Shown piece after piece: positions 1 to 8,937 of a DNA stretch of 64,000 bases (the stretch's first letter is position 1; every line of letters starts with the position of its first letter). The notes under the pieces were generated by a model that ran no database searches, had not been told where the DNA came from, and saw only the letters and a program-made list of their open reading frames with translations. Source of the DNA: Desulfosoma caldarium (GTDB lineage Bacteria > Desulfobacterota > Syntrophobacteria > Syntrophobacterales > DSM-9756); the NCBI RefSeq assembly GCF_003751385.1, contig NZ_RJVA01000011.1:192412-256411 (forward strand). The letters are read 5' to 3'. Position numbers and translations under genes: made by a program.

Positions 1-720
1 GCTTTCGTGCGACAAGGGGCCAAGCCTTTAGCTTTTAGCCGTGTCCGACACGGGGTCATACCTGCCGTATATCGCTTCTTTGCTTTGAGTCGAGGTTGTG
101 TGCGGGTGGGGTCAGACCTTTACTTTTTACCCGCAGGTTGGAAAGCAGGACATGGAGTCAAGACTCTGGCTTTCGTGCGACAAGGGGCCAAACCTTACGG
201 GGCCATTGGGGCAGCCACAAGGGCTGCCCCTACATGGTGTCCCGGTATGAATGGGCGTGAGCAAAAGGCGGGCACCGGGTGGGGGGGCATCAGGGCAGGC
301 GACATTCTCACCCCGTGCCCACACAAGCGGGTAGAGATCATTATAAACCGCTGCACCCATTCGGCAGCGACGTCGGCACCCATCCGGCAGCAACATTTGG
401 ACGACGTTGCGCCACAACATTCGAACCTACATCCGAATACCCAATGTAAGGGCAGCTCATGTGGCTGCCCCTGATTGCGGGCGGCAGGGTAGGGCCCGTG
501 ATGAATGGTGGATTTGTGCGATGAGATACCGCTTGACAGAAAAGGTCGCGGTTTCCTTCGTCTTGGCAAGGGGTCAGACTTTACCTTTTACCCGTGTCCG
601 ACACGGGGTCATACCTGCCGTATATCGCTTCTTTGCTTTGAGTCGAGGTTGTGGTCCTTCTCATTGTGATGCTCTCAGCTTTTGGGTTACTGTTGCATGG
701 TATGTGATGCGCTCGATATA
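1..720. repeat. Repeat-rich intergenic region with direct repeats
   Basis: No convincing gene lies here. A block starting GTGCGACAAGGGGCCAA occurs near 7 and again near 175. A longer block reading from a CCGTGTCCGACACGG palindrome through a conserved ~50-bp tail occurs at about 40-100 and again at 593-652. The motif GGGGTCAGACCTTTAC is at 108-123, and a close variant starts at 570; the same motif flanks the Rpn-like genes near 36.6 and 38.5 kb. The short open frames across this block look like chance readings of repeat DNA. Confidence 0.7.
208..475. repeat. ~265-bp REPIN-like element, copy 1
   Basis: The left end is a palindrome with 9-bp arms GGGGCAGCC/GGCTGCCCC around a 5-base loop (208-230). 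The right end is a related imperfect hairpin (about 447-471) with GGGCAG/CTGCCC arms. The interior, starting around ACATGGTGTCCCGGTATG, closely matches copy 2 at 2546-2807. The similarity runs past the right hairpin to about 558. This resembles paired REP (REPIN/BIME-like) elements mobilised by RAYT transposases; that link is inference. Confidence 0.7.
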
Positions 721-789
721 GTCACTATACTAATTAGACCATTAGGCGAGATTTTTATGCGCTTAAATCGCTAAGTTTAGGTAGGAAAA

Positions 790-1127
790 ACCTCGCTGGC
801 GGGGCTTCCCGCCCATCTCGACCTGGCACATGTGAAAGGGATGCGCCATGCCATGAGGCGGCATGTGAAGATTCGAGAGCGGGGCCGGCAAGGTTGGGGT
901 GACGAGCACATGGTCATGGCGCTGATTTTGCTCAATTTGGCAGGGAGAGCGTGCGTCGCGGATCTCGATGAGCTGAAGGTCGACGAAGGGTCATGCCGAA
1001 TGCTTCGTCAGGTGGAGCCCTTTGGGCTGGCCAGGCGTTGCGGTCGCGACGTGGTGAAGGTGGCGAGAGCCCCGCGGGCCCAGGGCCCCGCCAAGTTCCG
1101 CCGGTCAATAGGGGGTGATTTGGGGAA
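790..1127 (+). pseudogene. Transposase remnant, IS1380-like N-terminal part
   Basis: The reading frame from about 832 gives segments such as RRHVKIRERGRQGWGDEHMV and LILLNLAGRACVADLDELK, followed by DEGSCRMLRQVE. These resemble the N-terminal part of IS1380-family transposases, which have a HVKVR..QGW.D..MV..L.LLNLAGGDCVDDL pattern. The catalytic region is absent. The DNA matches the reverse complement of 39795-40165 nearly end to end, so both are relics of one element. No start codon with a ribosome site and no terminal repeats were found. The family assignment is from memory of the pattern. Confidence 0.65.
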
Positions 1128-1196
1128 ACGTGCTCACCTTGCCCGGCCCGACGCCTCGTGATAACTTGATGAGTAAATCGTCTGAGGGAGGCCGCG

Positions 1197-1766
1197 ATGA
1201 AAAAACAACAACGCGCATGGCTTGTTGTGTTCCTCATGGCCATGTTTATCGGGGTGCTGACCGCTTCCGGCTCCGTGCTCGCCCAAGAACCAGGATTCAC
1301 CCGCCAAGATCGAGATCTGCTGATCGAATTGCGCACCCGCATGCTGGAAATCGACAAGCGCTTTGAACAAATCAACAAAATCTTTGAACAGATCGACAAA
1401 CGCTTTGAGCAAGTGGATAAACGCTTTGAACAGATCGAGAAACGCTTTGAACAGATCGATAAGCGCTTTGAACAGATCGATAAGCGTTTTGAGCAAGTGG
1501 ATAAGCGTTTTGAGCAAGTGGATAAGCGCTTTGAGCAGCTCATGCACTTTCTGTACATTCTCGCCGGCATTTTCACGTCCCTGGTGGTGGCGGTCATTGG
1601 CTTCGCCTATTGGGACCGGCGGACCATTATCTCGCAAGCGAAAAAGGAGACCAAGGAAGACCTGGAGCGGGAAGGCCGTCTTCGGGACGTGATCCTGGCC
1701 CTGCGGGAATTTGCTGCCAAAAACGAGGATCTGGCATCTATTCTCAGGAGCTATCATCTTCTCTAG
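1197..1766 (+). CDS. Coiled-coil membrane protein with tandem heptad repeats
   Basis: A 189-residue protein of unknown function. Residues 1-30 look like a signal peptide or anchor ending in a possible cleavage site (SGSVLAQ). Residues 54-115 are nine near-identical seven-residue units of the form KRFEQ(I/V)D, encoded by 21-bp tandem repeats at about 1356-1541, and should form a long parallel coiled coil. A hydrophobic segment at about 118-138 is a membrane helix, followed by a charged tail rich in Lys and Glu. The start ATG follows a GAGGGAGG-type ribosome site. It stands alone among repeats. The repeat number is likely to vary between strains. Proteins of this layout occur widely in deltaproteobacteria without a known role. 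Confidence 0.8.
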   Translation: MKKQQRAWLVVFLMAMFIGVLTASGSVLAQEPGFTRQDRDLLIELRTRMLEIDKRFEQINKIFEQIDKRFEQVDKRFEQIEKRFEQIDKRFEQIDKRFEQVDKRFEQVDKRFEQLMHFLYILAGIFTSLVVAVIGFAYWDRRTIISQAKKETKEDLEREGRLRDVILALREFAAKNEDLASILRSYHLL

Positions 1767-2545
1767 CTGCCCATCCTTTTGCATCTCGGCGCCCCACGCT
1801 TTTGCATGCCTCTTTTCACAGGCCTTCAGAGAGGAAAGCTTGAGCCGGGGGCGCGATCCAGCATATGGTCCCGAAAAGCACCGGGGCGCACAAAAAGCGT
1901 GCGCCCCGCTTAAGGACTCTGCCGTTTCTGTCCTACCTTTCCCCATGCCCGCGAGGACACCTGAGCGCACCGCCCACAGAGTCCGTTTTCACGGCGTGCC
2001 GCCGCGCACCAAAACCTCACCGCATTTCCGCGACCCTTTCCGCGGCAGGCGACATCCGATCTCCCTGAGCCCCCGCGGGTCCCGACGCGGGTTTTTCGGC
2101 ACGCGCACACACAAACCCAAGGGCACGTGGCACGCCAAAAACCGTTCCACATCTTGTCGAGCGATCTGCCCAATTTCTTTGATCCGCTGACGCCCTTTGC
2201 CGATCGAGATGCCCCTTTGGATATCCCGTTTCGCATGAATAGTGGCCTAAATGCGAAGGAGGTTTTTCTCGGCCTGCTCGCGAATGTAATGACCCCCAGG
2301 AATCAAGAGCAAAAGGTGCGTTATGGTGAGCGCGCTGCTTTTGGCTTGTCTGTCCGGATCATCTTGGGGTAGCCGCCTAAGGTTGCCCCTGATTGGGGGG
2401 CACGGGGGCCAGCAGGGCAGGTACGGAGGCTGGCAGGGCAGGCACAGGGGCCTGCCCCTACACGAGACCCATCGTAGGGGTAGCCTTTCTGGTTGCCCAT
2501 GATGGCCGCCCTCACGGGGGCATCGGGGCAGCCACAAGGGCTATC
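1767..2545. other. Intergenic region without a recognised gene
   Basis: No supported gene. Bases 2285-2375 match the reverse complement of about 47090-47185 and include TGACCCCCAGGAATCAAGA at 2290, the reverse of a motif found three times near 47 kb. Partial REP-like hairpin arms are scattered around 2390-2540. The remainder shows nothing recognisable. Confidence 0.6.
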
Positions 2546-2807
2546 GGGGCAGCCACAAGGGCTGCCCCTACATGGTGTCCCGGTATGGATGGGCGTGCGC
2601 AAAAGGCGGGCACCGGGTGGGGGCGTCAGGGCAAGCGACATTCTCACCCCGTACCCATACAAGCGGGTAGAGATCCTTATATACCGCTGCACCCACTCGG
2701 CAGCGACGTCGGCACCCGTCCGGCAACAACATTTGGACGACGTTGCGCCACAACATTCGAACCCTCATCCGACCACCCAACGTAGGGGCAGTCCTTGTGG
2801 CTGCCCC
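2546..2807. repeat. ~265-bp REPIN-like element, copy 2
   Basis: Second copy of the element at 208-475. The left palindrome is at 2546-2568 with the same 9-bp arms, preceded by a partial extra copy at 2524-2541. The right hairpin is at about 2783-2806 with GGGGCAG/CTGCCCC arms. The similarity to copy 1 runs on to about 2894, through a segment reading ATACCGCTTGACAGAAAAGG in both. Substitutions are scattered, so the duplication is not recent. Confidence 0.7.
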
Positions 2808-3036
2808 TGATTGGGGGCGGCACGGTAGGGCCTGTGATGAGTGGTGGATTTGGCCGATGAGATACCGCTTGACAGAAAAGGTCGCGGTTTCCTACAAAGG
2901 GTGTGATCTTCACCGAGAAGGGTCAGCCACTATGGGACAGGCTCGAGGACAATTTTACGGCGCGTACTTTCTTAGGGGGATTACTGTGGGCTGACCCCTA
3001 AGATGTCGCGGCATGCAAAGGTGTAGCGAAACCAAG

Positions 3037-3066
3037 GCCGGGGGTTCAGCCCTCGGCTTTTTTTAT
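3037..3066 (+). terminator. Hairpin plus U-run in the leader of the aromatic operon
   Basis: The arms GCCGGGGG (3037-3044) and CCCTCGGC (3050-3057) form a stem with one G-T pair, directly followed by TTTTTTTATTT. This is a good intrinsic terminator shape. It sits about 96 bases before the first gene of the aromatic operon and in the same direction. It could end an upstream transcript or work as an attenuator. Downstream, GTCCG, CGGAC and GTCCG blocks (3102-3136) can pair in two exclusive ways. Confidence 0.5.
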
Positions 3067-3161
3067 TTATGTTTTTTTGGCCCTTTTGGTGATGGGAAAA
3101 GGTCCGTTTTGGTCGGACGAGCAGTGGGGCAGTCCGGCTCCTTACGGCGAGGGAGAAAAAG

Positions 3162-4157
3162 GTGAAGGAAGTTTGGGTGTGTTTGGAACGCTGGGACAAG
3201 GCGATGGTCACGGCGGCGCTTGAAGCGGGTGTGGACGCGGTGGTGGCCCCCGAAGGCATGAAAGAAGAGATTCAAGCCTTGGGGCGCATCGTGGTGGTGA
3301 GTGGCGATGGGGATTGGGTGCCCGGCCGAGATGTGCATTTCATTAATGTGCGCAGCCCGGAAGATGAGCAGAACGCGGCTCGGCTCTTGGGTCAAGGTCT
3401 TCCTGTGGCCGTGATGCACACCGATTGGGAGATCCTGCCCCTGGAAAACCTCGTGGCCCGCTCAGGCCGACTGCTGGTGGCCGTGGATTCGGAAAGTCGA
3501 TTGGAGACGGCTCTGGGTATCTTGGAAAAAGGGGTATCGGGGGTTGTCGTTTGCGCCCCGGACCCACAGACCCTGAAAAAATGGGTTCAGCGGGTGCACG
3601 CCGCCGTACCTGCAGAGAATCTGGTGGATGCGGAGATTGTTTCCGTGAGGCCCGTGGGGCTTGGGGATCGCGTGTGCTTGGACACGAGCCTCATGATGCA
3701 GGATGGCCAGGGGGCTTTGGTGGGCAACAGTGCCGGTTTCTTGTTTCATGTACAGGCCGAAACCCGTCAAAATCCCTATGTGGCGCCACGGCCGTTTCGC
3801 ATCAACGCCGGAGCCGTTCACGCCTACGTGAAAGTGCCCGAAGGGCGCACGCGCTACCTGTGTGAACTGGAAGCCGGGGATCGACTCCTCGTGGTAGATC
3901 CTTCCGGAACCGCCACGGAAGCCGTGGTGGGCCGCTCCAAGATCGAGAGGCGGCCCTTGCTGCTGGTGGAAGCCGTTTATGAAAACCGTTCGGGAAGCCT
4001 TCTGTTGCAAAACGCGGAAACCATCTGCCTGAGCGCCCCGGACGGCAGCGCCTTGTCCGTGACCCAGCTGAGAGTCGGCCAACGCGTTCGAGTGGCCCTG
4101 TCCTGCGAAGCCCGCCACTTCGGCATGCCGGTTTCGGAAACCATTATGGAGCGGTAA
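3162..4157 (+). CDS. aroB': 3-dehydroquinate synthase II
   Basis: 331 residues, matching the archaeal-type (class II) 3-dehydroquinate synthase family along its whole length. This enzyme forms dehydroquinate from 2-amino-3,7-dideoxy-D-threo-hept-6-ulosonate using NAD, bypassing DAHP and erythrose-4-phosphate. Recognised features are the N-terminal KEVWVCLERWDKAMVTAALE region, the central GLGDRVCLDTSL segment, and the conserved AGFLFHVQAET...PRPFRINAGAVHAYV block. The start is GTG with GAGGGA six bases upstream. The stop overlaps the next start (TAATG). It is the first gene of a shikimate/phenylalanine operon. The partner hept-ulosonate synthase is not in the window. Confidence 0.93.
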   Translation: MKEVWVCLERWDKAMVTAALEAGVDAVVAPEGMKEEIQALGRIVVVSGDGDWVPGRDVHFINVRSPEDEQNAARLLGQGLPVAVMHTDWEILPLENLVARSGRLLVAVDSESRLETALGILEKGVSGVVVCAPDPQTLKKWVQRVHAAVPAENLVDAEIVSVRPVGLGDRVCLDTSLMMQDGQGALVGNSAGFLFHVQAETRQNPYVAPRPFRINAGAVHAYVKVPEGRTRYLCELEAGDRLLVVDPSGTATEAVVGRSKIERRPLLLVEAVYENRSGSLLLQNAETICLSAPDGSALSVTQLRVGQRVRVALSCEARHFGMPVSETIMER

Positions 4158-5278
4158 TGAAAGAGCATCCTTTATCCAGGTACCGTCAAGAGATCGATGA
4201 GCTGGACATGCGCATTTTGGATCTGCTCAACCGGCGCATGCGCCTTGTCCAGGAAGTGGGACGGATCAAGGCACAACTGGGCTTGGACACCTTTGACCCG
4301 GGGCGAGAGGAGGCGGTGTGCAAGCGGCTGGTGGAAAACAATTCGGGACCTTTGAGCGATGCGTCGGTACGGGCCATTTATCGGGAGATTCTTGCCGCTT
4401 CCAGAACCCTGCAGCAGCCCCTGAAGGTCGCCTTTCTCGGCCCGCATTGGACCTATTCGCACCTGGCGGCCATTTCCGTGTTCGGTCACACGGCCCACTA
4501 TATGCCTCAGGCCACATTGGTGGATGTCTTTGACATTTTGGGCAAAAAGTTGGCCCATGTGGCCGTGGTGCCCATTGAAAATTCCCTGGAAGGCGGCATC
4601 GGCCAGACCATGGATCTTTTGTACGAAAGGACCGTGCGCGTCGTGGGTGAATGCTACCTGGAGGTGGCGCATTGCCTCTGTTCGACGGCGCCCGACGTGA
4701 AAGCCATTCGTAAGATTTACGCCCATCCGCACGCGGTGGGTCAGTGTCGCCGATGGCTGTCGGAAAATCTTAGAGGCGTGGAGATCTTTGAATGCGCTTC
4801 CACGGCCCGGGCCGCTCAGTCGGCGGCAGCGGATCCGCAGTCGGCCGCCATCTGCAACACCAAGGCGGCCGAAAATCACGGGCTTCACATTGTGGCCGAG
4901 CGCATCGAAGATCACCCGGGAAACACCACGCGGTTCATCGTGCTGGGTCTAAAGGACAACGCCCCCACGGGGGACGACAAGACGTCGCTTCTTTTTGCCG
5001 TGGCCGACAAGCCGGGAGCCCTCTATAAGGTTTTGGAATCCTTCACCCATTACGGCCTCAATATGACCCGCATTGAATCGCGACCAAACCGTGTGCATCC
5101 ATGGCAGTATCTATTTTTTGCCGACATTGCCGGGCATGAACAGGATGAAATCGTGCGAGCCGCTTTGAATGAAGCTTCGGAGCGCACCACCTTTTTGAAG
5201 GTGTTGGGTTCTTATCCTAGAGCCAACCCCTTGAACCCCATACGATTTGATGTGGAGCGGGCGAGATTCGGAGGATGA
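4157..5278 (+). CDS. pheA: Bifunctional chorismate mutase/prephenate dehydratase
   Basis: 373-residue P-protein leading from chorismate to phenylpyruvate. Residues 8-88 are an AroQ-type chorismate mutase domain (RQEIDELDMRILDLLNRRM). Residues 89-265 are the prephenate dehydratase domain, with the substrate-binding TTRF at 257-260. Residues 276-355 are an ACT domain with ESRP at 307-310, the usual phenylalanine-binding signature, so feedback inhibition by Phe is expected. One deviation is GPHWTYSH at 95-102, where most dehydratases have GPxGTFSH. The start overlaps the previous stop by one base, so translation is probably coupled. Confidence 0.95.
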   Translation: MKEHPLSRYRQEIDELDMRILDLLNRRMRLVQEVGRIKAQLGLDTFDPGREEAVCKRLVENNSGPLSDASVRAIYREILAASRTLQQPLKVAFLGPHWTYSHLAAISVFGHTAHYMPQATLVDVFDILGKKLAHVAVVPIENSLEGGIGQTMDLLYERTVRVVGECYLEVAHCLCSTAPDVKAIRKIYAHPHAVGQCRRWLSENLRGVEIFECASTARAAQSAAADPQSAAICNTKAAENHGLHIVAERIEDHPGNTTRFIVLGLKDNAPTGDDKTSLLFAVADKPGALYKVLESFTHYGLNMTRIESRPNRVHPWQYLFFADIAGHEQDEIVRAALNEASERTTFLKVLGSYPRANPLNPIRFDVERARFGG

Positions 5279-5282
5279 TGGG

Positions 5283-6140
5283 GTGGAAGTGACGCAGGCC
5301 GCGGTGCGATCGGTGCAACACGATCTTTTTGGAGTTCTTGGCCGTCCCGCAGGGCATAGCCTGAGCCCGGCCATGATGCAGGCGGCCTTCGACGTCCTGG
5401 GGCTCAAGGCATATTACCTGGCCTTGGAAGCGGATGATCTGGCCGAGGCTCTGGCCGCGCTGGACGCCGTAGGATTTCGAGGGCTGAGCGTGACGGTTCC
5501 TTTTAAGCAGGAAGCCATGAAGTTGTGCGTTCATGTGGATGCAGCGGCCCAACGCATTGGCGCCGTCAATACGTTGCGACGCACTCAAGGCGGTTGGGAA
5601 GGGCGCAACACGGATTGGCTTGGCGCCGTCCGGGCTTTGGAACGCCAGCTTTCCCTTCAAGGTGTCACGGCGCTGGTTTTTGGTGCGGGCGGTGCCGCGC
5701 GAGGTGTGGTGTACGGATTGACGGAGGCCGGTGCCCATGTGGTCATTACAAACCGCACCGAAGATCGAGCTCGAGAACTGGCCGCCGCCTTGCCGTGTTC
5801 CTGGGTGCCGATGGAGAGCTTTCATCGAGTTAAGCCGCAGGTAGTGGTGCAGACCACCAGCGCGGGCATGTCCGGCCGTCCTTATGCCTTCCGTGTGCCT
5901 CAAAATTTCTTCACCCCGCAGATGGTGGTCATGGACATCGTGTACTCCCCCTTGGAGACGCCGTTTTTGCGCCAAGCCAAGGCGGCGGGAGCTCGCGTGG
6001 TGGACGGCCTGGAAATGCTTCTCTATCAAGGCATCGAACAGTTTTCCTGGTGGTTGAACCGTCCGGCGCCGGAAGCGGCCATGCGACAGGCCCTGCGCAG
6101 AGCGGCTCATGAGAGAAAAGGAAAGGCTGTGCATGAATGA
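5283..6140 (+). CDS. aroE: Shikimate dehydrogenase
   Basis: Reduces 3-dehydroshikimate to shikimate with NADPH. It carries the shikimate-binding SLSP, the catalytic lysine in VTVPFK, the NTDWLG motif with its aspartate, the Rossmann GAGGAARG and the NADP-selecting NRTEDRAR. The start is set at GTG 5283 because GGAGG lies at 5270-5274, eight bases upstream; this gives 285 residues. A longer frame opens at 5247 inside pheA, and GTG 5289 is also possible. The stop overlaps the start of aroA. Confidence 0.93.
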   Translation: MEVTQAAVRSVQHDLFGVLGRPAGHSLSPAMMQAAFDVLGLKAYYLALEADDLAEALAALDAVGFRGLSVTVPFKQEAMKLCVHVDAAAQRIGAVNTLRRTQGGWEGRNTDWLGAVRALERQLSLQGVTALVFGAGGAARGVVYGLTEAGAHVVITNRTEDRARELAAALPCSWVPMESFHRVKPQVVVQTTSAGMSGRPYAFRVPQNFFTPQMVVMDIVYSPLETPFLRQAKAAGARVVDGLEMLLYQGIEQFSWWLNRPAPEAAMRQALRRAAHERKGKAVHE

Positions 6141-7434
6141 AATGGCCGATACGCGCACCATTCCATGTGTGTCACGGGTTCGAGGCCGTGTGGCCGTGCC
6201 CGGATCCAAGTCCGTCACGCATCGTGCCCTTATTTTGGCGGCCTTGTCTGAAGAGGAATGTGTCATTGAAAACGCTTTGGACGCCGAGGACACTCGCATC
6301 ACGGCCGAAGCCTTGCGCCGCCTGGGGGTGCGAATCCATTGGCACGGGACGACAATCCGCGTGCGCCCGGCGCCCCATCGGTGGATTTCCAGCCCGGAAC
6401 CCCTGGCGCTGAGCAACAGCGGCACGAGTCTTCGACTGCTCATGGGTCTTGCCGCCGTGGGGCGAGGCACGTTTGTTTTTGACGGCTCGACCAGGCTTCG
6501 ACAGCGTCCCGTTGGCCCTCTGGCGGATGCCCTCAAGCCCCTCGGGGTCGGCGTCCGTTTTCTGGGTCGTGATTTGTGTCCTCCTCTGGAGTTGCAAACC
6601 AACGGGCTGCATGCCGGCGAAACCCTCGTGGACGCCTCTGAAAGCAGCCAATATCTCTCTTCCCTGCTCATTGCGGCCACACAGGCTGAAGGGCCCGTTC
6701 TGGTGCGTTGGAAGGATCCTGTGGCGTCCTGGCCCTACGTGACCATCACCTTGTCCATGATGACCGAGGTGGGCCTGGAATTTTCTCACGTCGAACCGCG
6801 AGCCATACGGGTGCCGGCACCTCAGCGGCTCGGTGGTTTTCGCCTGGAAGTGGAAGGGGATTGTTCATCCGCGTCCTATTTTTGGGCGGCTTCCGCCTTG
6901 ACGCGAGGCGACGTGGTCACGTACCCTCTTCACTCGAGCTCCCTTCAAGGGGATTGCCGCTTTTTGGAGGTACTGGCCTCCATGGGCTGCAGGATTCAGT
7001 GGGAAGATCGCGGCGTGCGGGTGCAGGGGCCGGATCGGCTACAGCCCGTGCATGTGGACATGAACACCATGCCGGATATGGTGCCCACCTTGGCAGTTGT
7101 GTGCGCTTTTGCGGACGGGCCGTGCACCATCGGCAATGTGGCGCATCTGCGCATCAAGGAATCCGACCGACTCGATGCGGTTGCGACGGAACTGCAGCGC
7201 CTGGGCGTTTTCGTGGAACAATACCCCGACGGGTTGCGCATTCAGGGGCCTCCTCAGCGGGGCGGCGCCATCAACACCTACAACGATCATCGCATCGCCA
7301 TGGCCTTTGCCGTCTTGGGCTTGAAAGTTCCGGGGACGATGATTCGTGGCGCTTCCACGGTATCCAAATCCTTTCCTGAATTTTGGGCGGCATTGCATGA
7401 TCTGCTGCAGCAGTCTCGGCAAGAAAATGCGTGA
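6133..7434 (+). CDS. aroA: 3-phosphoshikimate 1-carboxyvinyltransferase (EPSP synthase)
   Basis: Makes EPSP from shikimate-3-phosphate and PEP. Visible landmarks are PGSKSVTHRAL near the N-terminus, the SNSGTSLR loop, DMVPTLA with the catalytic aspartate, RIKESDRL and the C-terminal YNDHRIAMAFA. The start is placed at ATG 6133, which overlaps the aroE stop and follows GGAAAGG; this gives 433 residues. An upstream ATG at 6109 is in frame but deeper inside aroE. Fourth gene of the aromatic run. Confidence 0.95.
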   Translation: MNEMADTRTIPCVSRVRGRVAVPGSKSVTHRALILAALSEEECVIENALDAEDTRITAEALRRLGVRIHWHGTTIRVRPAPHRWISSPEPLALSNSGTSLRLLMGLAAVGRGTFVFDGSTRLRQRPVGPLADALKPLGVGVRFLGRDLCPPLELQTNGLHAGETLVDASESSQYLSSLLIAATQAEGPVLVRWKDPVASWPYVTITLSMMTEVGLEFSHVEPRAIRVPAPQRLGGFRLEVEGDCSSASYFWAASALTRGDVVTYPLHSSSLQGDCRFLEVLASMGCRIQWEDRGVRVQGPDRLQPVHVDMNTMPDMVPTLAVVCAFADGPCTIGNVAHLRIKESDRLDAVATELQRLGVFVEQYPDGLRIQGPPQRGGAINTYNDHRIAMAFAVLGLKVPGTMIRGASTVSKSFPEFWAALHDLLQQSRQENA

Positions 7435-7446
7435 CGGCACGAATCC

Positions 7447-8937
7447 ATGCTGAAGGCTCAAAAAGTTTTTTGGGGATGGGTCGGATTCTGCCTCCTGGGC
7501 GCGGTGCTTACAGGGGCCGCAGAATCATGGGCCGTGACGGAAACGAAAAGCACGAAGGCACGGGCTTCCAAGGCGTCCACGTGGGCAGAACATCGGCAAG
7601 CGATGCGAGCCGTCTGCGATGATCTGAGCGTTCAGGTGGTGGCTCTTCCCTCCGGAACCATCCTCTGGGAAAACCAAGCTCACAAGCCTTTGGTACCGGC
7701 CTCGCTCACAAAACTGCTCACCAGCTACGCGGCGCTTAAGGTTCTAGGGCCCGACTATCGGTTCCGCACGGAAATCTGGGCCGAGTGCAAACCGGTTCAG
7801 GGCGTGGTGTCAGGAAGCCTGTGGATCAAGGGCTATGGGGATCCTTTTCTTATTCCCGAACGGATTTGGATTCTGGCCCAGAAAGTGCGATCTCAGGGCA
7901 TAGAAAAAGTCCTGGGAGGCATCTATGTGGATGATTCGGCGTTTGATCCACCTTTGGAGCATCTGTGCCTGGACAATCGATGCGATCGTCCTCACAACCC
8001 GCTGATCTCGGCCACGGCCTTCAACAACAACACGGTGAGTGTGGAAATCGTTCCGGGAAAAGCCGGCCCGGCGGCTCCTAACCTTCGAACCTTTCCTCCC
8101 ACGGACTATGTGGTGTTTTGCCAAGCATGGCAGGCACAGGCTAAAAATCCTCGGGTTGGGCTTGAGTCCCTAGGGGTCGGGGACGACGGGCGGGAAACCT
8201 TTCGCGTTTACGGCAAGAAACCGGGTGAGGCTTTTCTGCCGGCGGAATACCGCATGAACATTCAGGACCCTCAACGGTTTGCCGCGCTCACTTTTCGGCG
8301 CGCTCTCAAAGACGCCGGCACCGAGGTGCAAAGCGCCGACGCGGGCTCAAGGCCTCTGCCTCCACAGGCTTTCTTGGTCTATCGTTTCGAATCGCCTCCG
8401 CTGAGTGATGTCCTTTACGGTTTGAACCGATACAGCAACAATTTTATGGCGGAAATGATGCTGCGCGTGCTGGGATTCCATGTTTATGGGCCGCCGGGTT
8501 CTTTGGCCAAAGGCTGTCGCGCCGTTGAGAATGTGCTGGTGGGTCTAGGCATCCCCACGGCCGAGGCGATTTTGGACTCGGGATCGGGCCTCACCCGCTC
8601 CACACGGGTGAGCGCCGCCACTTTCAACGCGGTGCTCATGGCGGCGCATCGAGACTGGGGCGTGGGCCCGGAATTTCTGGCTTCTTTGGCCCGTTCCGGA
8701 GAAGAAGGCACCTTGCGCAAGCGCATGAAGGCTTGTGCGGCGGACTATACCATTCGAGGCAAAACAGGCACGTTGAAGGACGTGGTAAGCTTTAGTGGCT
8801 ATATCGGCAACCTTTTCGGCACCGCCTACGCCGTGACGGTGATCATGAACGGCGTGGCGGCCCCGTGGAAGGCGCGGGAAGCCTTGGACGCCTTTGTCAC
8901 CGATATTCCTCGCCTCGCGGCGGCCAAAGGGCCATGA
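7447..8937 (+). CDS. dacB: D-alanyl-D-alanine carboxypeptidase/endopeptidase (PBP4 type)
   Basis: 496 residues with an N-terminal signal peptide (about 1-29), so the protein is periplasmic. It has the three penicillin-binding motifs: SLTK at 86-89, YSNN before FMAEMM, and KTGTL near residue 440. The large insert between the first two motifs is typical of class C low-molecular-weight PBPs, which trim or cut peptidoglycan peptides. It starts 12 bases after aroA and overlaps the next gene by four bases (ATGA), so it sits in the same transcription unit despite its unrelated role. Confidence 0.92.
   Translation: MLKAQKVFWGWVGFCLLGAVLTGAAESWAVTETKSTKARASKASTWAEHRQAMRAVCDDLSVQVVALPSGTILWENQAHKPLVPASLTKLLTSYAALKVLGPDYRFRTEIWAECKPVQGVVSGSLWIKGYGDPFLIPERIWILAQKVRSQGIEKVLGGIYVDDSAFDPPLEHLCLDNRCDRPHNPLISATAFNNNTVSVEIVPGKAGPAAPNLRTFPPTDYVVFCQAWQAQAKNPRVGLESLGVGDDGRETFRVYGKKPGEAFLPAEYRMNIQDPQRFAALTFRRALKDAGTEVQSADAGSRPLPPQAFLVYRFESPPLSDVLYGLNRYSNNFMAEMMLRVLGFHVYGPPGSLAKGCRAVENVLVGLGIPTAEAILDSGSGLTRSTRVSAATFNAVLMAAHRDWGVGPEFLASLARSGEEGTLRKRMKACAADYTIRGKTGTLKDVVSFSGYIGNLFGTAYAVTVIMNGVAAPWKAREALDAFVTDIPRLAAAKGP

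Noticed and set aside
2127-2372. 81-residue plus-strand frame in the repeat region
   Set aside because: The end lies in a dispersed repeat and no homologue comes to mind; possible gene fragment but not supportable.
5217-6680. 487-residue open frame on the minus strand opposite aroE/aroA
   Set aside because: It is the antisense shadow of two confidently assigned plus-strand genes and shows no family features.
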